Assembly: GCF_900215145.1 (NCBI RefSeq)
Contig: NZ_OBDO01000002.1
Location: 62,001-126,000, forward strand
DNA length: 64,000 bases
Direction: 5' to 3'
DNA from: Geodermatophilus sabuli
GTDB lineage: Bacteria > Actinomycetota > Actinomycetes > Mycobacteriales > Geodermatophilaceae
The translations under genes and the position numbers were made by a program. Positions 1-8,815 of the stretch are shown piece by piece. A model generated the notes under the pieces. That model did no database searches, was not told the origin of the DNA, and saw nothing but the letters and a program-made list of their open reading frames with translations. The stretch's first letter is position 1, and each line of letters starts with the position of its first letter.

Positions 1-549
1 CCGGAGTTCGCCGGACTCAAGGTCAGCCCGCTGCTGTTCGTGGCCAAGGCGCTGCTGCTGGCCGCGCGCCGGCACCCCATGGTGAACAGCTCCTGGGACG
101 AGGCCGCGCAGGAGATCGTCGTCCACGGGCAGGTGAACCTCGGCATCGCCGCGGCCACGCCGCGCGGGCTCGTCGTCCCCAACGTCAAGGACGCCGGCCG
201 GCTGTCCCTCCCGGAGCTGGCCGCCGCGCTCACCGGGCTCACCGAGACCGCCCGCGCCGGCCGCACCCCACCGGCGGACATGACCGGCGGCACGATCACG
301 ATCACCAACGTGGGCGTGTTCGGCGTCGACAGCGGCACGCCGATCCTCAACCCGGGGGAGTCGGCGATCCTGGCCTTCGGGGCGGTCCGCGAGATGCCGT
401 GGGTGCACAAGGGCAGGGTCAAGCCCCGGCAGGTGACGCAGCTGGCGCTGTCCTTCGACCACCGGGTCATCGACGGGGAGCTCGGCAGCCGGTTCCTCGC
501 CGACGTCGGTGCCCTGCTCGCCGACCCCGGCACGGCGCTGGCGTTCTGA
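1..549 (+). CDS. Dihydrolipoamide acyltransferase (E2) of a 2-oxoacid dehydrogenase complex, C-terminal part
   Basis: The reading frame is open from the first base, so the gene starts outside the window and only about 182 C-terminal residues are seen. This is the catalytic acyltransferase domain of E2, which moves the acyl group from lipoyl-lysine to CoA. The family motif DHRVIDG near the end carries the catalytic His and Asp, and the run [12 protein letters not shown] followed by LNPGESAIL is typical of E2 catalytic domains. The substrate class (pyruvate, 2-oxoglutarate or branched-chain) cannot be decided because the lipoyl and E1-binding parts are missing; actinobacterial branched-chain complexes are a fair guess. 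The next gene starts 4 nt after the stop. Confidence 0.93.
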   Translation, partial: PEFAGLKVSPLLFVAKALLLAARRHPMVNSSWDEAAQEIVVHGQVNLGIAAATPRGLVVPNVKDAGRLSLPELAAALTGLTETARAGRTPPADMTGGTITITNVGVFGVDSGTPILNPGESAILAFGAVREMPWVHKGRVKPRQVTQLALSFDHRVIDGELGSRFLADVGALLADPGTALAF

Positions 550-553
550 GCGC

Positions 554-1723
554 ATGACGGACCTGCAGCGGCTGCTGGACTTCGCCGAGCGCTCGGCCGT
601 GCCCGGCGGGTTCGGCTTCCTCGGCGGGAACGGGCAGGTCATCGCCGAGCGGCCGCTGATGACCTTCATCACCGCGCGCAAGACACACGTCTTCGGGCTG
701 GCCCAGTTGCTGGGCCGGCCCGGGGCAGGGGAACTGGTCCGTCACGGTGTCGAGGCGCTGACCGACGGCCCGCTGCGGGACGCCGCCCGCGGCGGCTGGT
801 ACGCGACGGCGGAGGACGACACGAAGTCCGCCTACGTGCACGCCTTCGTCGTCCTCGCCGGGGCGACGGCCACCGTGGTCGGCGCGCCAGGCGGCCGGGA
901 GCTGCTCGACGACGCGCTCGACGTCTGGCAGACCCGCTTCTGGGACGACGACGCCGGCCTGGCGGTGGAGGAGTGGGACGCCGGCTGGACGCGGCTGTCG
1001 GACTACCGCGGGGCGAACGCCAACATGCACGGCGTCGAGGCGTCCCTGGCCGCCGCCGACGCGCTGGGCGACGGCGACCCGCGGGCGGCACGCCTGCGCA
1101 CCCAGGCGCTCCGCAGCACCGAGCGGGTCGTGCACGGATGGGCACGGGAGCGCGCCTGGCGGTTGCCGGAGCACTTCACCCCCGACTGGACGCCGCTGCC
1201 GGAGTACAACCGCGACGAGCCGGCCGACCCCTTCCGCCCGTACGGCGTGACGATCGGGCACCAGTTCGAGTGGGCCAGGCTGGCGCTGCACCTGCGCGCG
1301 GTCACGCCGGAGCCGCCGGCCTGGCTGATCGACGACGGGGTGGCGCTGTTCGACGCGGCGGCGACGCGCGGCTGGGCCGCTGACGGCGCGGACGGCTTCC
1401 CGTACACGCTGGGCTGGGACGACCGCGTGGTCGTGGGCGCCCGCATGCACTGGGTGCTGTGCGAGGCGGTGGCCGCGGCGGAGGCGTTCGCCGGGGTGAC
1501 CGGCGACCGGCGCTACGGCGACCTCGCGCGACGGTGGCGGGCCCACGGCGAGGAGCGGTTCGCCGACCCGGTCACCGGCAGCTGGCACCACGAGCTGACG
1601 CCGGACGGGCGGGTCGCCTCGGGCACCTGGGACGGGCAGCCCGACGCCTACCACCTCGTCCAGATGCTGCTGCTGTCCGAGGGCCGGCCGGTGCGGGGGA
1701 GCGTCGCGGCCACACTGCGCTGA
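554..1723 (+). CDS. N-acylglucosamine 2-epimerase (AGE) family sugar isomerase/epimerase
   Basis: Protein of 389 aa counted from the ATG at 554, four bases after the E2 stop, so probably cotranscribed. AGE-family enzymes form an (alpha/alpha)6 barrel and interconvert sugars such as mannose/fructose or N-acylglucosamine/N-acylmannosamine. Visible family marks are RGANANMHGVEA (about residues 152-163), the histidine motif GHQFEW (about 236), the RMHWVLCEA segment and DAYH near the end. The lack of an obvious nucleotide-binding extension favours a YihS/mannose-isomerase type over GlcNAc epimerase, but the substrate is inference. No signal peptide, so cytoplasmic. Confidence 0.85.
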   Translation: MTDLQRLLDFAERSAVPGGFGFLGGNGQVIAERPLMTFITARKTHVFGLAQLLGRPGAGELVRHGVEALTDGPLRDAARGGWYATAEDDTKSAYVHAFVVLAGATATVVGAPGGRELLDDALDVWQTRFWDDDAGLAVEEWDAGWTRLSDYRGANANMHGVEASLAAADALGDGDPRAARLRTQALRSTERVVHGWARERAWRLPEHFTPDWTPLPEYNRDEPADPFRPYGVTIGHQFEWARLALHLRAVTPEPPAWLIDDGVALFDAAATRGWAADGADGFPYTLGWDDRVVVGARMHWVLCEAVAAAEAFAGVTGDRRYGDLARRWRAHGEERFADPVTGSWHHELTPDGRVASGTWDGQPDAYHLVQMLLLSEGRPVRGSVAATLR

Positions 1724-1798
1724 GCCGCGACGGACGTGTCCCGTCCGGATCCTGCGGGTAGGGCGTCCACGACCAGTACCCGAGCAGAGGAGCTGACA

Positions 1799-2266
1799 GT
1801 GGCCAGCGTGCAGGAAGCCATCGACGTCGACGTGCCGATCCGCGTGGCCTACGACCAGTGGACGCAGTTCGAGAGTTTCCCGCAGTTCATGGGCGGGGTC
1901 GAGCGGATCACCCAGCTCGACGACACGCACACCCACTGGGTCACGAACATCGACGGCGTGAAGCGCGAGTTCGACGCCGAGATCACCGAGCAGCGCCCCG
2001 AGGAGCGGGTGGCCTGGACCAGCACCAGTGGCGAGGCCAAGCACGCGGGTGTGGTGACCTTCCACCGGCTCGACGACGCCAAGACCCGCGTGATGATCCA
2101 GATCGACTGGGAGCCGACCGGGATCGTCGAGAAGGCCGGCGCGGCCCTGGGCTTCGACGACCGGCAGGTGAAGGCCGACGCGAAGAAGTTCAAGGAGTTC
2201 ATCGAGAGCCGCGGCACCGAGACCGGTGCCTGGCGCGGCGAGGTCTCCCGGCCCGACCAGCCGTGA
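1799..2266 (+). CDS. SRPBCC (START-like, cyclase/dehydrase) family protein
   Basis: Protein of 155 aa. The GTG at 1799 is chosen because an AGAGGAG-like ribosome site lies just upstream and the homologous fold starts at once (ASVQEAIDVDVP); an in-frame ATG at 1736 has no such support. The pattern of an N-terminal strand, a WxxFxxFPxFM helix and a long C-terminal helix (KADAKKFKEFIESR) matches small stand-alone SRPBCC proteins that hold a hydrophobic ligand. These are common stress-associated hypothetical proteins in actinobacteria; no catalytic activity can be assigned. Confidence 0.8.
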   Translation: MASVQEAIDVDVPIRVAYDQWTQFESFPQFMGGVERITQLDDTHTHWVTNIDGVKREFDAEITEQRPEERVAWTSTSGEAKHAGVVTFHRLDDAKTRVMIQIDWEPTGIVEKAGAALGFDDRQVKADAKKFKEFIESRGTETGAWRGEVSRPDQP

Positions 2267-2285
2267 CCTGAACCCTGCACCACGT

Positions 2286-2324
2286 GACGGCGCCCGCCCC
2301 CTTCTGCAGGGAACGGGCGCCGTC
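2286..2324. terminator. Bidirectional hairpin terminator between SRPBCC gene and ptsH
   Basis: Perfect 11-bp stem (arms 2286-2296 and 2314-2324, GACGGCGCCCG and its complement) with a 17-nt loop. It lies between the converging SRPBCC gene and the minus-strand PTS operon, so it can serve both. There is no T-run, as is usual for actinobacterial terminators. Confidence 0.7.
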
Positions 2325-2339
2325 GTCTGTGGGGTGGCG

Positions 2340-2600
2340 CTACTCCGCGTCCAGATCCTGGGCGACCAGGCCGGCGATCTGGTCGAGGACGGCGGGGTCG
2401 TCGGTGGTCACGACCACCGACGTGCCCTGCTTGGCGCCGAGCGTCATGATCATCAGCGGTGAGCCGGCGTCCACCGGGTTGCCGCCCTCGGTGGCCAGGG
2501 TGACCGGGACCCCGGCCTTGCCGACGGCCTCGGCGATGAGGGCGGCCGGGCGGGCGTGCAGCCCGACGCGGGATCCGACGGTGACGGTCTGACTGGGCAT
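2340..2600 (-). CDS. ptsH: HPr phosphocarrier protein of the phosphotransferase system
   Basis: Protein of 86 aa, normal HPr length. It relays phosphate from EI to the EIIA domain of the sugar permease. The phosphorylated histidine is His15 in the signature GLHARPAA. The conserved Ser46 region reads GSPLMIMTLGAKQG, the usual regulatory-serine neighbourhood, although HPr kinase is normally absent from actinobacteria. It is the last gene of the minus-strand fruR-fruK-fruA-ptsH operon, 44 nt after the permease. Start is the ATG at 2598-2600. Confidence 0.97.
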   Translation of the reverse strand: MPSQTVTVGSRVGLHARPAALIAEAVGKAGVPVTLATEGGNPVDAGSPLMIMTLGAKQGTSVVVTTDDPAVLDQIAGLVAQDLDAE

Positions 2601-2644
2601 GGGGTCTCCTCGCTGCTGGGGCGGGTCAGGGACAGCGTGCCCGG

Positions 2645-4765
2645 TCAGGCGCGGGCCGGCTGGGTGACGGGGGTGGCGACGTGGGCGTGGGCCATGTCCA
2701 CGGCGTCCTCGGGGACGTCCTCGGTCGTCGGCCGGCCGATGCTCTTGGCGATCGTGACGGCGAGCCCGCCGACGATCGTCCCCACGATCAGCGCGATCAC
2801 GAACACCAGCACGTTGCTCATCGCGAAGAACACGAAGATGCCGCCGTGCGGAGCCCGCAGCTCCACGCCGCTCGCCGCGACGATCGCGCCCGTCGCGGCG
2901 CCGCCCAGCATCATCGAGGGGATGACCCGCAGCGGGTCGGCCGCCGCGAACGGGATGGCGCCCTCCGAGATGAACGACAAGCCCAGCAGCCAGGCCGCCT
3001 TGCCGTTGTCCCGCTCGGCCGGGGTGTAGAGCTTCGGCCGGATCGCCGTGCTCAGCGCCATCGCCAGCGGGGGCACCATGCCGGCGGCCATGACCGTGGC
3101 CATGATGACGAGCGACCCGCTGGTCTGCGAGGCCAGGCCCGCGGTGGCGAACAGGTAGGCCGACTTGTTCACCGGGCCACCCAGGTCGAAGCACATCATC
3201 AGGCCGAGGATGATCCCCAGCAGGATCGCGGAGGTGCCGCTGAGGCCGTTCAGCCAGTTGCCCAGGCCCTCGAGGGCGGCAGCCAGCGGGCGGCCGAGCA
3301 CTGCGACCATGATCCCGCTGGAGATCAGGGTCGCGAGCAGCGGGATGATGACCACCGGCTGCAGGCCGCGAACGCCGGTGGGCAGCTTCCACCGGCTGAT
3401 CCACAGGGCCACCAGGCCGGCGAGGATGCCGCCCACCAGGCCACCCAGGAAGCCGGCGCCGACGGTCAGGGACACCGCGCCGATGACGAAGCCGGGGGCG
3501 ATGCCCGGGCGGTCGGCGATCGCGTAGGCGATGTACCCGGCCAGCGCCGGCACCAGGAAGCCGAACGCCGCCTGGCCGAGGACGGTGCAGATCGCGCCGA
3601 GGTAGCCCCAGAAGCCGTCGTTGAGTCCCTCGAGCGTCGGGCTGTCGGGCAGGTTGAGGAACGTGTTGTTGAGGACCCAGTTCAGCGCGTAGCTGTCGCC
3701 CGCGTCCGACGCCGGGTCGGGGTTGACGATCTGGTAGCCGCCGAAGAGGAAGCCCAGCGCGATGAGCAGGCCACCCGCGGCGACGAACGGGATCATGTAG
3801 CTGACGCCGGTCAGCAGCCAGCGGCGGATCTCCGCGCCGGTGCTCGGCCCGCCCGCGGACGACGCCGCGGCGGAGGCCTCACCCGCGGCACCGCCGCCGG
3901 GCACCCGACGGGCGTTCGGGTCGTCGGCCGCGGCCAGCGCCTCGCGGATCATGACGTCGGGCTCGTTGATGGCCCGCTTGGTGCCGGACTGGACGAGGGG
4001 CTTGCCGGCGAACCGCTCCCGGTCCTTCACGCCCACGTCCACGGCGAAGATGACCGCGTCGGCGGCGCGGACGACGTCGGGGCGCAGCGGCGTGGAGCCC
4101 GAGGAGCCCTGGGTCTCGACGTGGACGTCCACCCCGGCGGCCTCGGCCGCGGCGGTGAGCTTGTCGGCGGCCATGTAGGTGTGGGCGATGCCGGTCGGGC
4201 AGGCGCTGACCACCACGAGGCTGCGGCGTGCCGCGGCGGCCTCGGGCTGGGCGGGCGGGGCCGGGGTGGGCGCCGGGGCACCGGCCGGGGACCCGACGGG
4301 GGCGGCGGCCGGCTCGGGTGCCACGACCTCCTGCACCAGCCGGACGACGTCGGCGTCGGAGCCCGCGGCGCGCAGCGAGGCGACGAACTCCGGCCGCACC
4401 AGCGCGCGGGCCAGGGCGGTCAGCAGCGTCAGGTGGTCGGCGTCCCCGTGGGCGGGTGCGGCGATCAGGAAGACCAGGTCCGCCGGGCCGTCGGGGGCGC
4501 CGAAGTCGACCTTCGGCGAGAGGCGGGCGAAGGCCAGCGACGCATCGGTCACCGCCTCGGAGCGGCAGTGCGGGATCGCTATGCCGCCGGGCAGGCCGGT
4601 GGCCGCCTGGGCCTCGCGGGCCAGCGCGTCGTCGGCGAGGCCGTCGGCGCCGGTGGCCCGGCCGGAGGCGGCGACCAGCGCGGCCAGCCGGCGGACGACC
4701 GTGTGCTTGTCGGCGCCGAGGTCGGCGTCGAGCGTCACCAGGTCGGGGGTGATCAGGTCGGGCAT
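2645..4765 (-). CDS. fruA: PTS fructose transporter, fused EIIA-EIIB-EIIC
   Basis: Protein of 706 aa that imports fructose and phosphorylates it to fructose 1-phosphate. Domain order is EIIA (about 1-145, active His66 in GIAIPHCRSE), an Ala/Pro linker, EIIB (about 181-280, active Cys189 in VSACPTGIAHTYMAADKL), a second linker, and a multispanning EIIC (about 315-695) with motifs GVSYMIPFVAAGGLLIALGF and DLGGPVNKSAYLF. This is the A-B-C order of the fructose-specific family. It lies 22 nt downstream of fruK and shares its operon. Confidence 0.96.
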   Translation of the reverse strand: MPDLITPDLVTLDADLGADKHTVVRRLAALVAASGRATGADGLADDALAREAQAATGLPGGIAIPHCRSEAVTDASLAFARLSPKVDFGAPDGPADLVFLIAAPAHGDADHLTLLTALARALVRPEFVASLRAAGSDADVVRLVQEVVAPEPAAAPVGSPAGAPAPTPAPPAQPEAAAARRSLVVVSACPTGIAHTYMAADKLTAAAEAAGVDVHVETQGSSGSTPLRPDVVRAADAVIFAVDVGVKDRERFAGKPLVQSGTKRAINEPDVMIREALAAADDPNARRVPGGGAAGEASAAASSAGGPSTGAEIRRWLLTGVSYMIPFVAAGGLLIALGFLFGGYQIVNPDPASDAGDSYALNWVLNNTFLNLPDSPTLEGLNDGFWGYLGAICTVLGQAAFGFLVPALAGYIAYAIADRPGIAPGFVIGAVSLTVGAGFLGGLVGGILAGLVALWISRWKLPTGVRGLQPVVIIPLLATLISSGIMVAVLGRPLAAALEGLGNWLNGLSGTSAILLGIILGLMMCFDLGGPVNKSAYLFATAGLASQTSGSLVIMATVMAAGMVPPLAMALSTAIRPKLYTPAERDNGKAAWLLGLSFISEGAIPFAAADPLRVIPSMMLGGAATGAIVAASGVELRAPHGGIFVFFAMSNVLVFVIALIVGTIVGGLAVTIAKSIGRPTTEDVPEDAVDMAHAHVATPVTQPARA

Positions 4766-4787
4766 GGCGTGCCTCTCCGGGAGGGCG

Positions 4788-5822
4788 TCAGCGGACGTCG
4801 CGGCCGGCGGCCGGGACGGTGGTGCGGGACGTGCCGGGCGGTGCGGGGGGAGGCACGGGGCCGCGGACGGCGGTGACCGCGACGGCGGCGGGGTCGACCT
4901 GGGCCGGGGTGGGGACGGCGGAGCCGGGCAGGGACGCGCTGGCGGCCCCGTAGGCGACGGCGGAGCGCAGCCGTTCGGCGGCCGGCGCGCCGGCGAGGTC
5001 GGCGAGCAGGTGGCCGGCGAGGCTGCAGTCCCCGGCGCCGACCGTGCTGCGCACGGTGGTCGGCGGCGGGGTCGCCGACCACACGCCCTCGGGGCCGGAC
5101 AGCAGGGCGCCGTCGCCCCCCAGGGTCAGCAGGACCTCCGCGACGCCGCGCTCGTGCAGCGTCGCGACGGCGGCCAGGGCGGCGTCGGGATCGGCGGTCA
5201 GCTCCGCCTCGGTGGCCCCGGTCAGCTGGGCGAGCTCCTCGGCGTTGGGCTTGAGCAGGTCCGGCGCGGCGTCCGGGCCGGCTCCCAGCAGGGCCAGCAG
5301 CGGGGCCTCGGAGGTGTCGACGGCGATGCGCGCGCCGGTGTCGCGCAGGGCGCGGACCAGGTCGGCGTACCAGGCGACCGGCGTGCCCGGCGGCAGCGAC
5401 CCGGACAGCACCACCCAGCGCGCGCCGGCGGCGTGCTGGTGCAGGACGGCAGCCAGCGCGGCGCGGGTGCCGGCGTCCAGCGCGGCGCCGGGCTCGTTGA
5501 GCTTCGTCGTCGTCCCGTCCGGCTCGGCCAGCGTGTAGTTGGTGCGCACCGGGCTGTCGACCGGCACCGACGCCAGCGGCAGGCCCAGCCGGTGCAGCGC
5601 GGCGACGATCGGGTCGTCGTCGCCCGCGGGGAGGACGGTCACCACGTCCGCCCCGGCCGCGGCGACCGCCCGCGCGACGTTGACGCCCTTGCCGCCCGGC
5701 TCGGTGGAGCTGGGCGCGAGCCGGACGACGCCGCCGCGCTCCAGCGGGCCGGGCAGCGCGAGGGTGCGGTCCAGGCTCGGGTTCGCGGTCAGGGTGACGA
5801 TCCGGCCGGCCGGCGTGCTCAC
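4788..5822 (-). CDS. fruK: 1-phosphofructokinase (PfkB family)
   Basis: Protein of 344 aa. It phosphorylates fructose 1-phosphate to fructose 1,6-bisphosphate with ATP, feeding imported fructose into glycolysis. PfkB signatures are visible: GGKGVNVARA near residue 45 and GAGDCSLAGHLLADL near residue 255, whose Asp is the catalytic base. The C-terminus has a proline-rich tail beyond the usual domain end. The GTG start overlaps the fruR stop by 4 nt (GTGA), implying translational coupling. Confidence 0.95.
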   Translation of the reverse strand: MSTPAGRIVTLTANPSLDRTLALPGPLERGGVVRLAPSSTEPGGKGVNVARAVAAAGADVVTVLPAGDDDPIVAALHRLGLPLASVPVDSPVRTNYTLAEPDGTTTKLNEPGAALDAGTRAALAAVLHQHAAGARWVVLSGSLPPGTPVAWYADLVRALRDTGARIAVDTSEAPLLALLGAGPDAAPDLLKPNAEELAQLTGATEAELTADPDAALAAVATLHERGVAEVLLTLGGDGALLSGPEGVWSATPPPTTVRSTVGAGDCSLAGHLLADLAGAPAAERLRSAVAYGAASASLPGSAVPTPAQVDPAAVAVTAVRGPVPPPAPPGTSRTTVPAAGRDVR

Positions 5823-6586
5823 GCGACCACGACCTCGACGCCGGCGGCCTCCAGGCGGGCGACCGCGGCGGGGTCGGCGTCGGAGTCGGTCACCAGGACG
5901 TCGACGTCGGCCGGGGCGGCGAAGCGGACCAGGTGCTCGCGGCCCAGCTTGCTGCTGTCGGCCAGGACGACGACCTTCTGGCCGGCGCGGGTCATGGCGC
6001 GCTTGACCGACGCCTCGGCCTCGTCGGGCGTGGAGAAGCCGTGTTCCGGGGAGACCCCGTTGCTGCCGAGGAAGGCGACGTCGACCCGCAGGTCGGCCAG
6101 GGTGCTGACGGCCTGCTCACCGACCGCGCACTGGGTGATGCCGCGGACCCGACCGCCGATGACGTAGAGCGAGAGGCCGGGCAGGGTGCCCACGCGGGCA
6201 GCGATGGGGACGGAGTGCGTGGCGACGAACAGCCGTCGGTCGCCCGGCAGCAGTTCGGCCAGCGCGGCGGTGGAGCTGCCGCCGTCCAGGAGCAGGCTGC
6301 CGTCGACTCCCGGCAGCAGGTCGACGGCAGCGGCGGCGATCTTCCGCTTCTGCTCGCTGCGGGTGCCGTGCCGCTCGCCGAGGGCGGTCTCGACGTAGGT
6401 GAGCGCCCCGGCCGGCACGGCGCCGCCGTGCACGCGGCGGAGCATCCCGGTCCGCTCGAGGACGGCGAGGTCGCGGCGCACCGTCTCGGTGGTGACGCCG
6501 AACTCCTCGGCGAGCGCGGTCACCGCGACGCGGCCGCGGTCGGCGACCAGCCTGGCGATCGCCTGCTGGCGTTCTTCTGCGTACAC
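5819..6586 (-). CDS. fruR: DeoR-family transcriptional regulator of the fructose operon
   Basis: Protein of 255 aa. An N-terminal DeoR winged helix-turn-helix (MYAEERQQAIARLV then VTALAEEFGVTTETVRRDL, about 1-57) is followed by the sugar-phosphate sensor domain (about 75-230), with DGGSSTAALAELL typical of the ligand pocket. Such regulators usually repress fru genes until fructose 1-phosphate or a related ester binds; here the placement first in the operon and facing ptsI suggests control of both divergent transcripts. Start is GTG at 6584-6586. Confidence 0.93.
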   Translation of the reverse strand: MYAEERQQAIARLVADRGRVAVTALAEEFGVTTETVRRDLAVLERTGMLRRVHGGAVPAGALTYVETALGERHGTRSEQKRKIAAAAVDLLPGVDGSLLLDGGSSTAALAELLPGDRRLFVATHSVPIAARVGTLPGLSLYVIGGRVRGITQCAVGEQAVSTLADLRVDVAFLGSNGVSPEHGFSTPDEAEASVKRAMTRAGQKVVVLADSSKLGREHLVRFAAPADVDVLVTDSDADPAAVARLEAAGVEVVVA

Positions 6587-6640
6587 GCTCCGCCCCCTCT
6601 CGATTGCCCGACTGTGTGGGTTTGTGGTTGTGATGCTGTT

Positions 6641-6669
6641 GTTCTACGTGTGATCCATTGACAAGTCAA
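6641..6669 (-). promoter_or_regulatory. Predicted promoter of the fruR-fruK-fruA-ptsH operon
   Basis: On the minus strand there is a -35 TTGACT (6664-6669), a 17-bp spacer and a -10 TAGAAC (6641-6646), close to the housekeeping sigma consensus, placing the start near 6634 and a leader of about 48 nt. The region 6610-6675 is much richer in A/T than its surroundings and contains repeated TTGTG/GTTGTG steps plus the short inverted repeat TTGAC-AA-GTCAA (6658-6669), possible FruR contacts shared with the divergent ptsI promoter. Confidence 0.55.
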
Positions 6670-6749
6670 CACATTTCCGTGACGGTGGTCACCGGAGGAC
6701 GACGGCGTCCGCCGCGCTCCTGTCCCCCTCATCTCCCAGGCAGGTACTC

Positions 6750-8459
6750 ATGTCCACCACCGCTCCGGGCACCGCCCTCCCCACCACCGGCGGGCCGACC
6801 GTGCTCCCCGGCACGCCGGTCGTCCCCGGCGTCGCGTACGGCCCGGTCGTGCGCCCGTCCGGCGCGGTGCGCCTCCCTGCCGACGACGGGGCGGTCGTGC
6901 GCGAGGACGAGCGGGCGGGGGAGCGGTCGCGCTTCGCCGCCGCCGCCGGCGTGGTCGCCGACCGGCTGGCCGAGCGCGCGGCCGGCGCCACGGGGGTCAG
7001 CGCCGAGGTGCTCGCCGCCACCGCAGGTCTCGCCCGGGACCGTGGCCTGCTGTCGGCCGTCGAGCAGCGCATCGACGCCGGCGCCCCCGCCGCCGTCGCC
7101 ACCGTGCAGGCCGCCCAGCAGTTCGTCGACCTGTTCACCGGGCTCGGCGGGCTCATGGCCGAGCGGGTCACCGACGTCCGGGACATCCGCGACCGGATCG
7201 TCGCCGAGCTGACCGGGCAGGGAGAGCCGGGCGTGCCCAGCCCGGCCGTCCCGTCGGTACTGCTCGCCGACGACCTGGCGCCCGCCGACACCGCGGGCCT
7301 CGACCCGGCCCGCGTGCTCGGCCTGGCCACCCGCCTGGGCGGCACGACCAGCCACACCGCGATCATCGCCCGCCAGCTCGGCCTGCCCTGCGTGGTCGCG
7401 GTGGGCGGCCTCGACGACGTCCCGGCCGGCGCGACCGTCCTGCTCGACGGCGAGCAGGGCACGGTGACCGTCGACCCCGACCCCGAGGACGCGCGCACCC
7501 GGGTCGAGGCCTCCCGGGCCGCGGCCGCGGCCCTCGCCGGCTACCGCGGTCCCGGGACCACCCGGGACGGCGTGGCGGTCAAGGTGCTCGCCAACGTGCA
7601 GGACGGCGCCGGGGCGCGGGCCGCCGTGGCCGCGCACGCCGAGGGGGTCGGCCTGCTCCGCACCGAGCTCGCCTTCCTCGGCCGCGCCGAGGAGCCCTCG
7701 GTCGAGGAGCAGGCCCGCGGGTACGCCGAGGTGCTCACCGCCTTCGCGGACCGGCGGGTCGTCGTCCGCACCCTGGACGCGGGGTCGGACAAGCCGCTGG
7801 CGTTCGCGACGGCCCCGGACGAGGCCAACCCGGCGCTCGGCGTCCGGGGCCTGCGCAACGCCCGCCGCGACCCGGGCCTGCTGGAACGGCAGCTCGACGC
7901 GATCGCCGAGGCCGCCCGGCGGACCGGCACGGAGCCCTGGGTGATGGCGCCGATGGTGGCGACGGTCCCGGAGGCGGCGGGCTTCGCCCGGCTGGTGCGC
8001 GAACGCGGACTCGTGCCCGGCGTGATGATCGAGGTGCCGTCGGCGGCGCTGCAGGCCGACCGGTTGCTCCAGCACGTGGACTTCCTGTCGATCGGCACCA
8101 ACGACCTGTCGCAGTACACGCTCGCCGCCGACCGGCTGTCCGCCGACCTCGCCGACCTCACCGACCCGTGGCAGCCGGCCCTGCTGGAGCTGGTCCGGAT
8201 CACCGCGGCCGCCGGTGCCCGGGCCGGCCGGCCGGTCGGTGTCTGCGGCGAGGCGGCGGCCGACCCGCTGCTGGCGTGCGTCCTCGTCGGTCTCGGCGTC
8301 ACCTCGCTGTCGTGCGCCGCGTCGTCGATCGCCGGCGTGGGCGCGCGCCTGGCCACGGTGGACCTCGACGCCTGTCGGCGGGCCGCCGAGGGCGCCCTGG
8401 CGGCCGACGAGCCGCAGGCGGCCCGGGCGGCCGCGCGGTCGGTGCTCGCCGTCGACTGA
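6750..8459 (+). CDS. ptsI: Phosphoenolpyruvate-protein phosphotransferase, enzyme I
   Basis: Protein of 569 aa, the usual EI length. It takes phosphate from phosphoenolpyruvate and passes it to HPr. An HPr-binding helical region (about 60-150) is followed by the phosphohistidine domain with active His202 in GGTTSHTAIIARQL, then the PEP-binding barrel with RTLDAGSDKPL, GVRGLRNARR and the signature DFLSIGTNDLSQYTLAADR. Cys in PVGVCGEAAADP is the conserved active-site cysteine. It is divergent from fruR across a 163-nt control region, so one regulator may govern the entire phosphorelay. Confidence 0.96.
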   Translation: MSTTAPGTALPTTGGPTVLPGTPVVPGVAYGPVVRPSGAVRLPADDGAVVREDERAGERSRFAAAAGVVADRLAERAAGATGVSAEVLAATAGLARDRGLLSAVEQRIDAGAPAAVATVQAAQQFVDLFTGLGGLMAERVTDVRDIRDRIVAELTGQGEPGVPSPAVPSVLLADDLAPADTAGLDPARVLGLATRLGGTTSHTAIIARQLGLPCVVAVGGLDDVPAGATVLLDGEQGTVTVDPDPEDARTRVEASRAAAAALAGYRGPGTTRDGVAVKVLANVQDGAGARAAVAAHAEGVGLLRTELAFLGRAEEPSVEEQARGYAEVLTAFADRRVVVRTLDAGSDKPLAFATAPDEANPALGVRGLRNARRDPGLLERQLDAIAEAARRTGTEPWVMAPMVATVPEAAGFARLVRERGLVPGVMIEVPSAALQADRLLQHVDFLSIGTNDLSQYTLAADRLSADLADLTDPWQPALLELVRITAAAGARAGRPVGVCGEAAADPLLACVLVGLGVTSLSCAASSIAGVGARLATVDLDACRRAAEGALAADEPQAARAAARSVLAVD

Positions 8460-8594
8460 GGCGCAACTCACCCCGCGGAGTGAGGATCCGTCGCCGTGTC
8501 AGGTGCATCACCCTCGCAATCGTCGGAATATCGCGGCCCTCGCCTGCTTTACTCCAGGTGAGAGACCCCGAGAACCGAGAGAAGGCATCAGGCG

Positions 8595-8741
8595 ATGAGC
8601 ACCGTGACCTCCAGCTGGCGGCAGCGTCGGCAGGCGGCGCGCACGCGCCGGGCGCTGGAGCGCGCCCTCGCGCGCAGCAGCAGCCCGTCCATGCGCGACG
8701 AGCTGCTGACGATGGCGAACGGCAGCGGCCTCTACCGCTGA
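8595..8741 (+). CDS. Small basic protein of 48 aa
   Basis: An ATG at 8595 opens a 48-codon frame ending in TGA at 8739-8741, immediately before a strong terminator. The product is rich in Arg in its first half (SWRQRRQAARTRRALERALAR) and ends with RDELLTMANGSGLYR. The composition, a distinct C-terminal motif and the terminator placement argue for a real gene. I believe short proteins of this look recur in Geodermatophilaceae, but this is from memory and the function is unknown. A GAGAGAAGG purine stretch lies upstream. Confidence 0.6.
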   Translation: MSTVTSSWRQRRQAARTRRALERALARSSSPSMRDELLTMANGSGLYR

Positions 8742-8759
8742 GTCCGCCGCGACATCCGC

Positions 8760-8794
8760 ACGACCCCGGCCTCCGTCCTGGAGACCGGGGTCGT
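8760..8794 (+). terminator. Hairpin terminator after the 48-aa gene
   Basis: Perfect 10-bp stem, ACGACCCCGG (8760-8769) pairing with 8785-8794, 15-nt loop, starting 18 nt after the stop of the small gene. Confidence 0.7.
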
Positions 8795-8815
8795 CTGCCG
8801 TCCGGGGTGCGGTCC

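Noticed and set aside
467..2065. Long minus-strand frame opposite the AGE and SRPBCC genes
   Set aside because: Shadow of the plus-strand genes caused by GC-rich third positions; its translation is Arg/Pro/Gly-rich with no domain.
4179..6167. Very long plus-strand frame across fruA, fruK and fruR
   Set aside because: Antisense shadow of three well-supported PTS genes; low-complexity translation.
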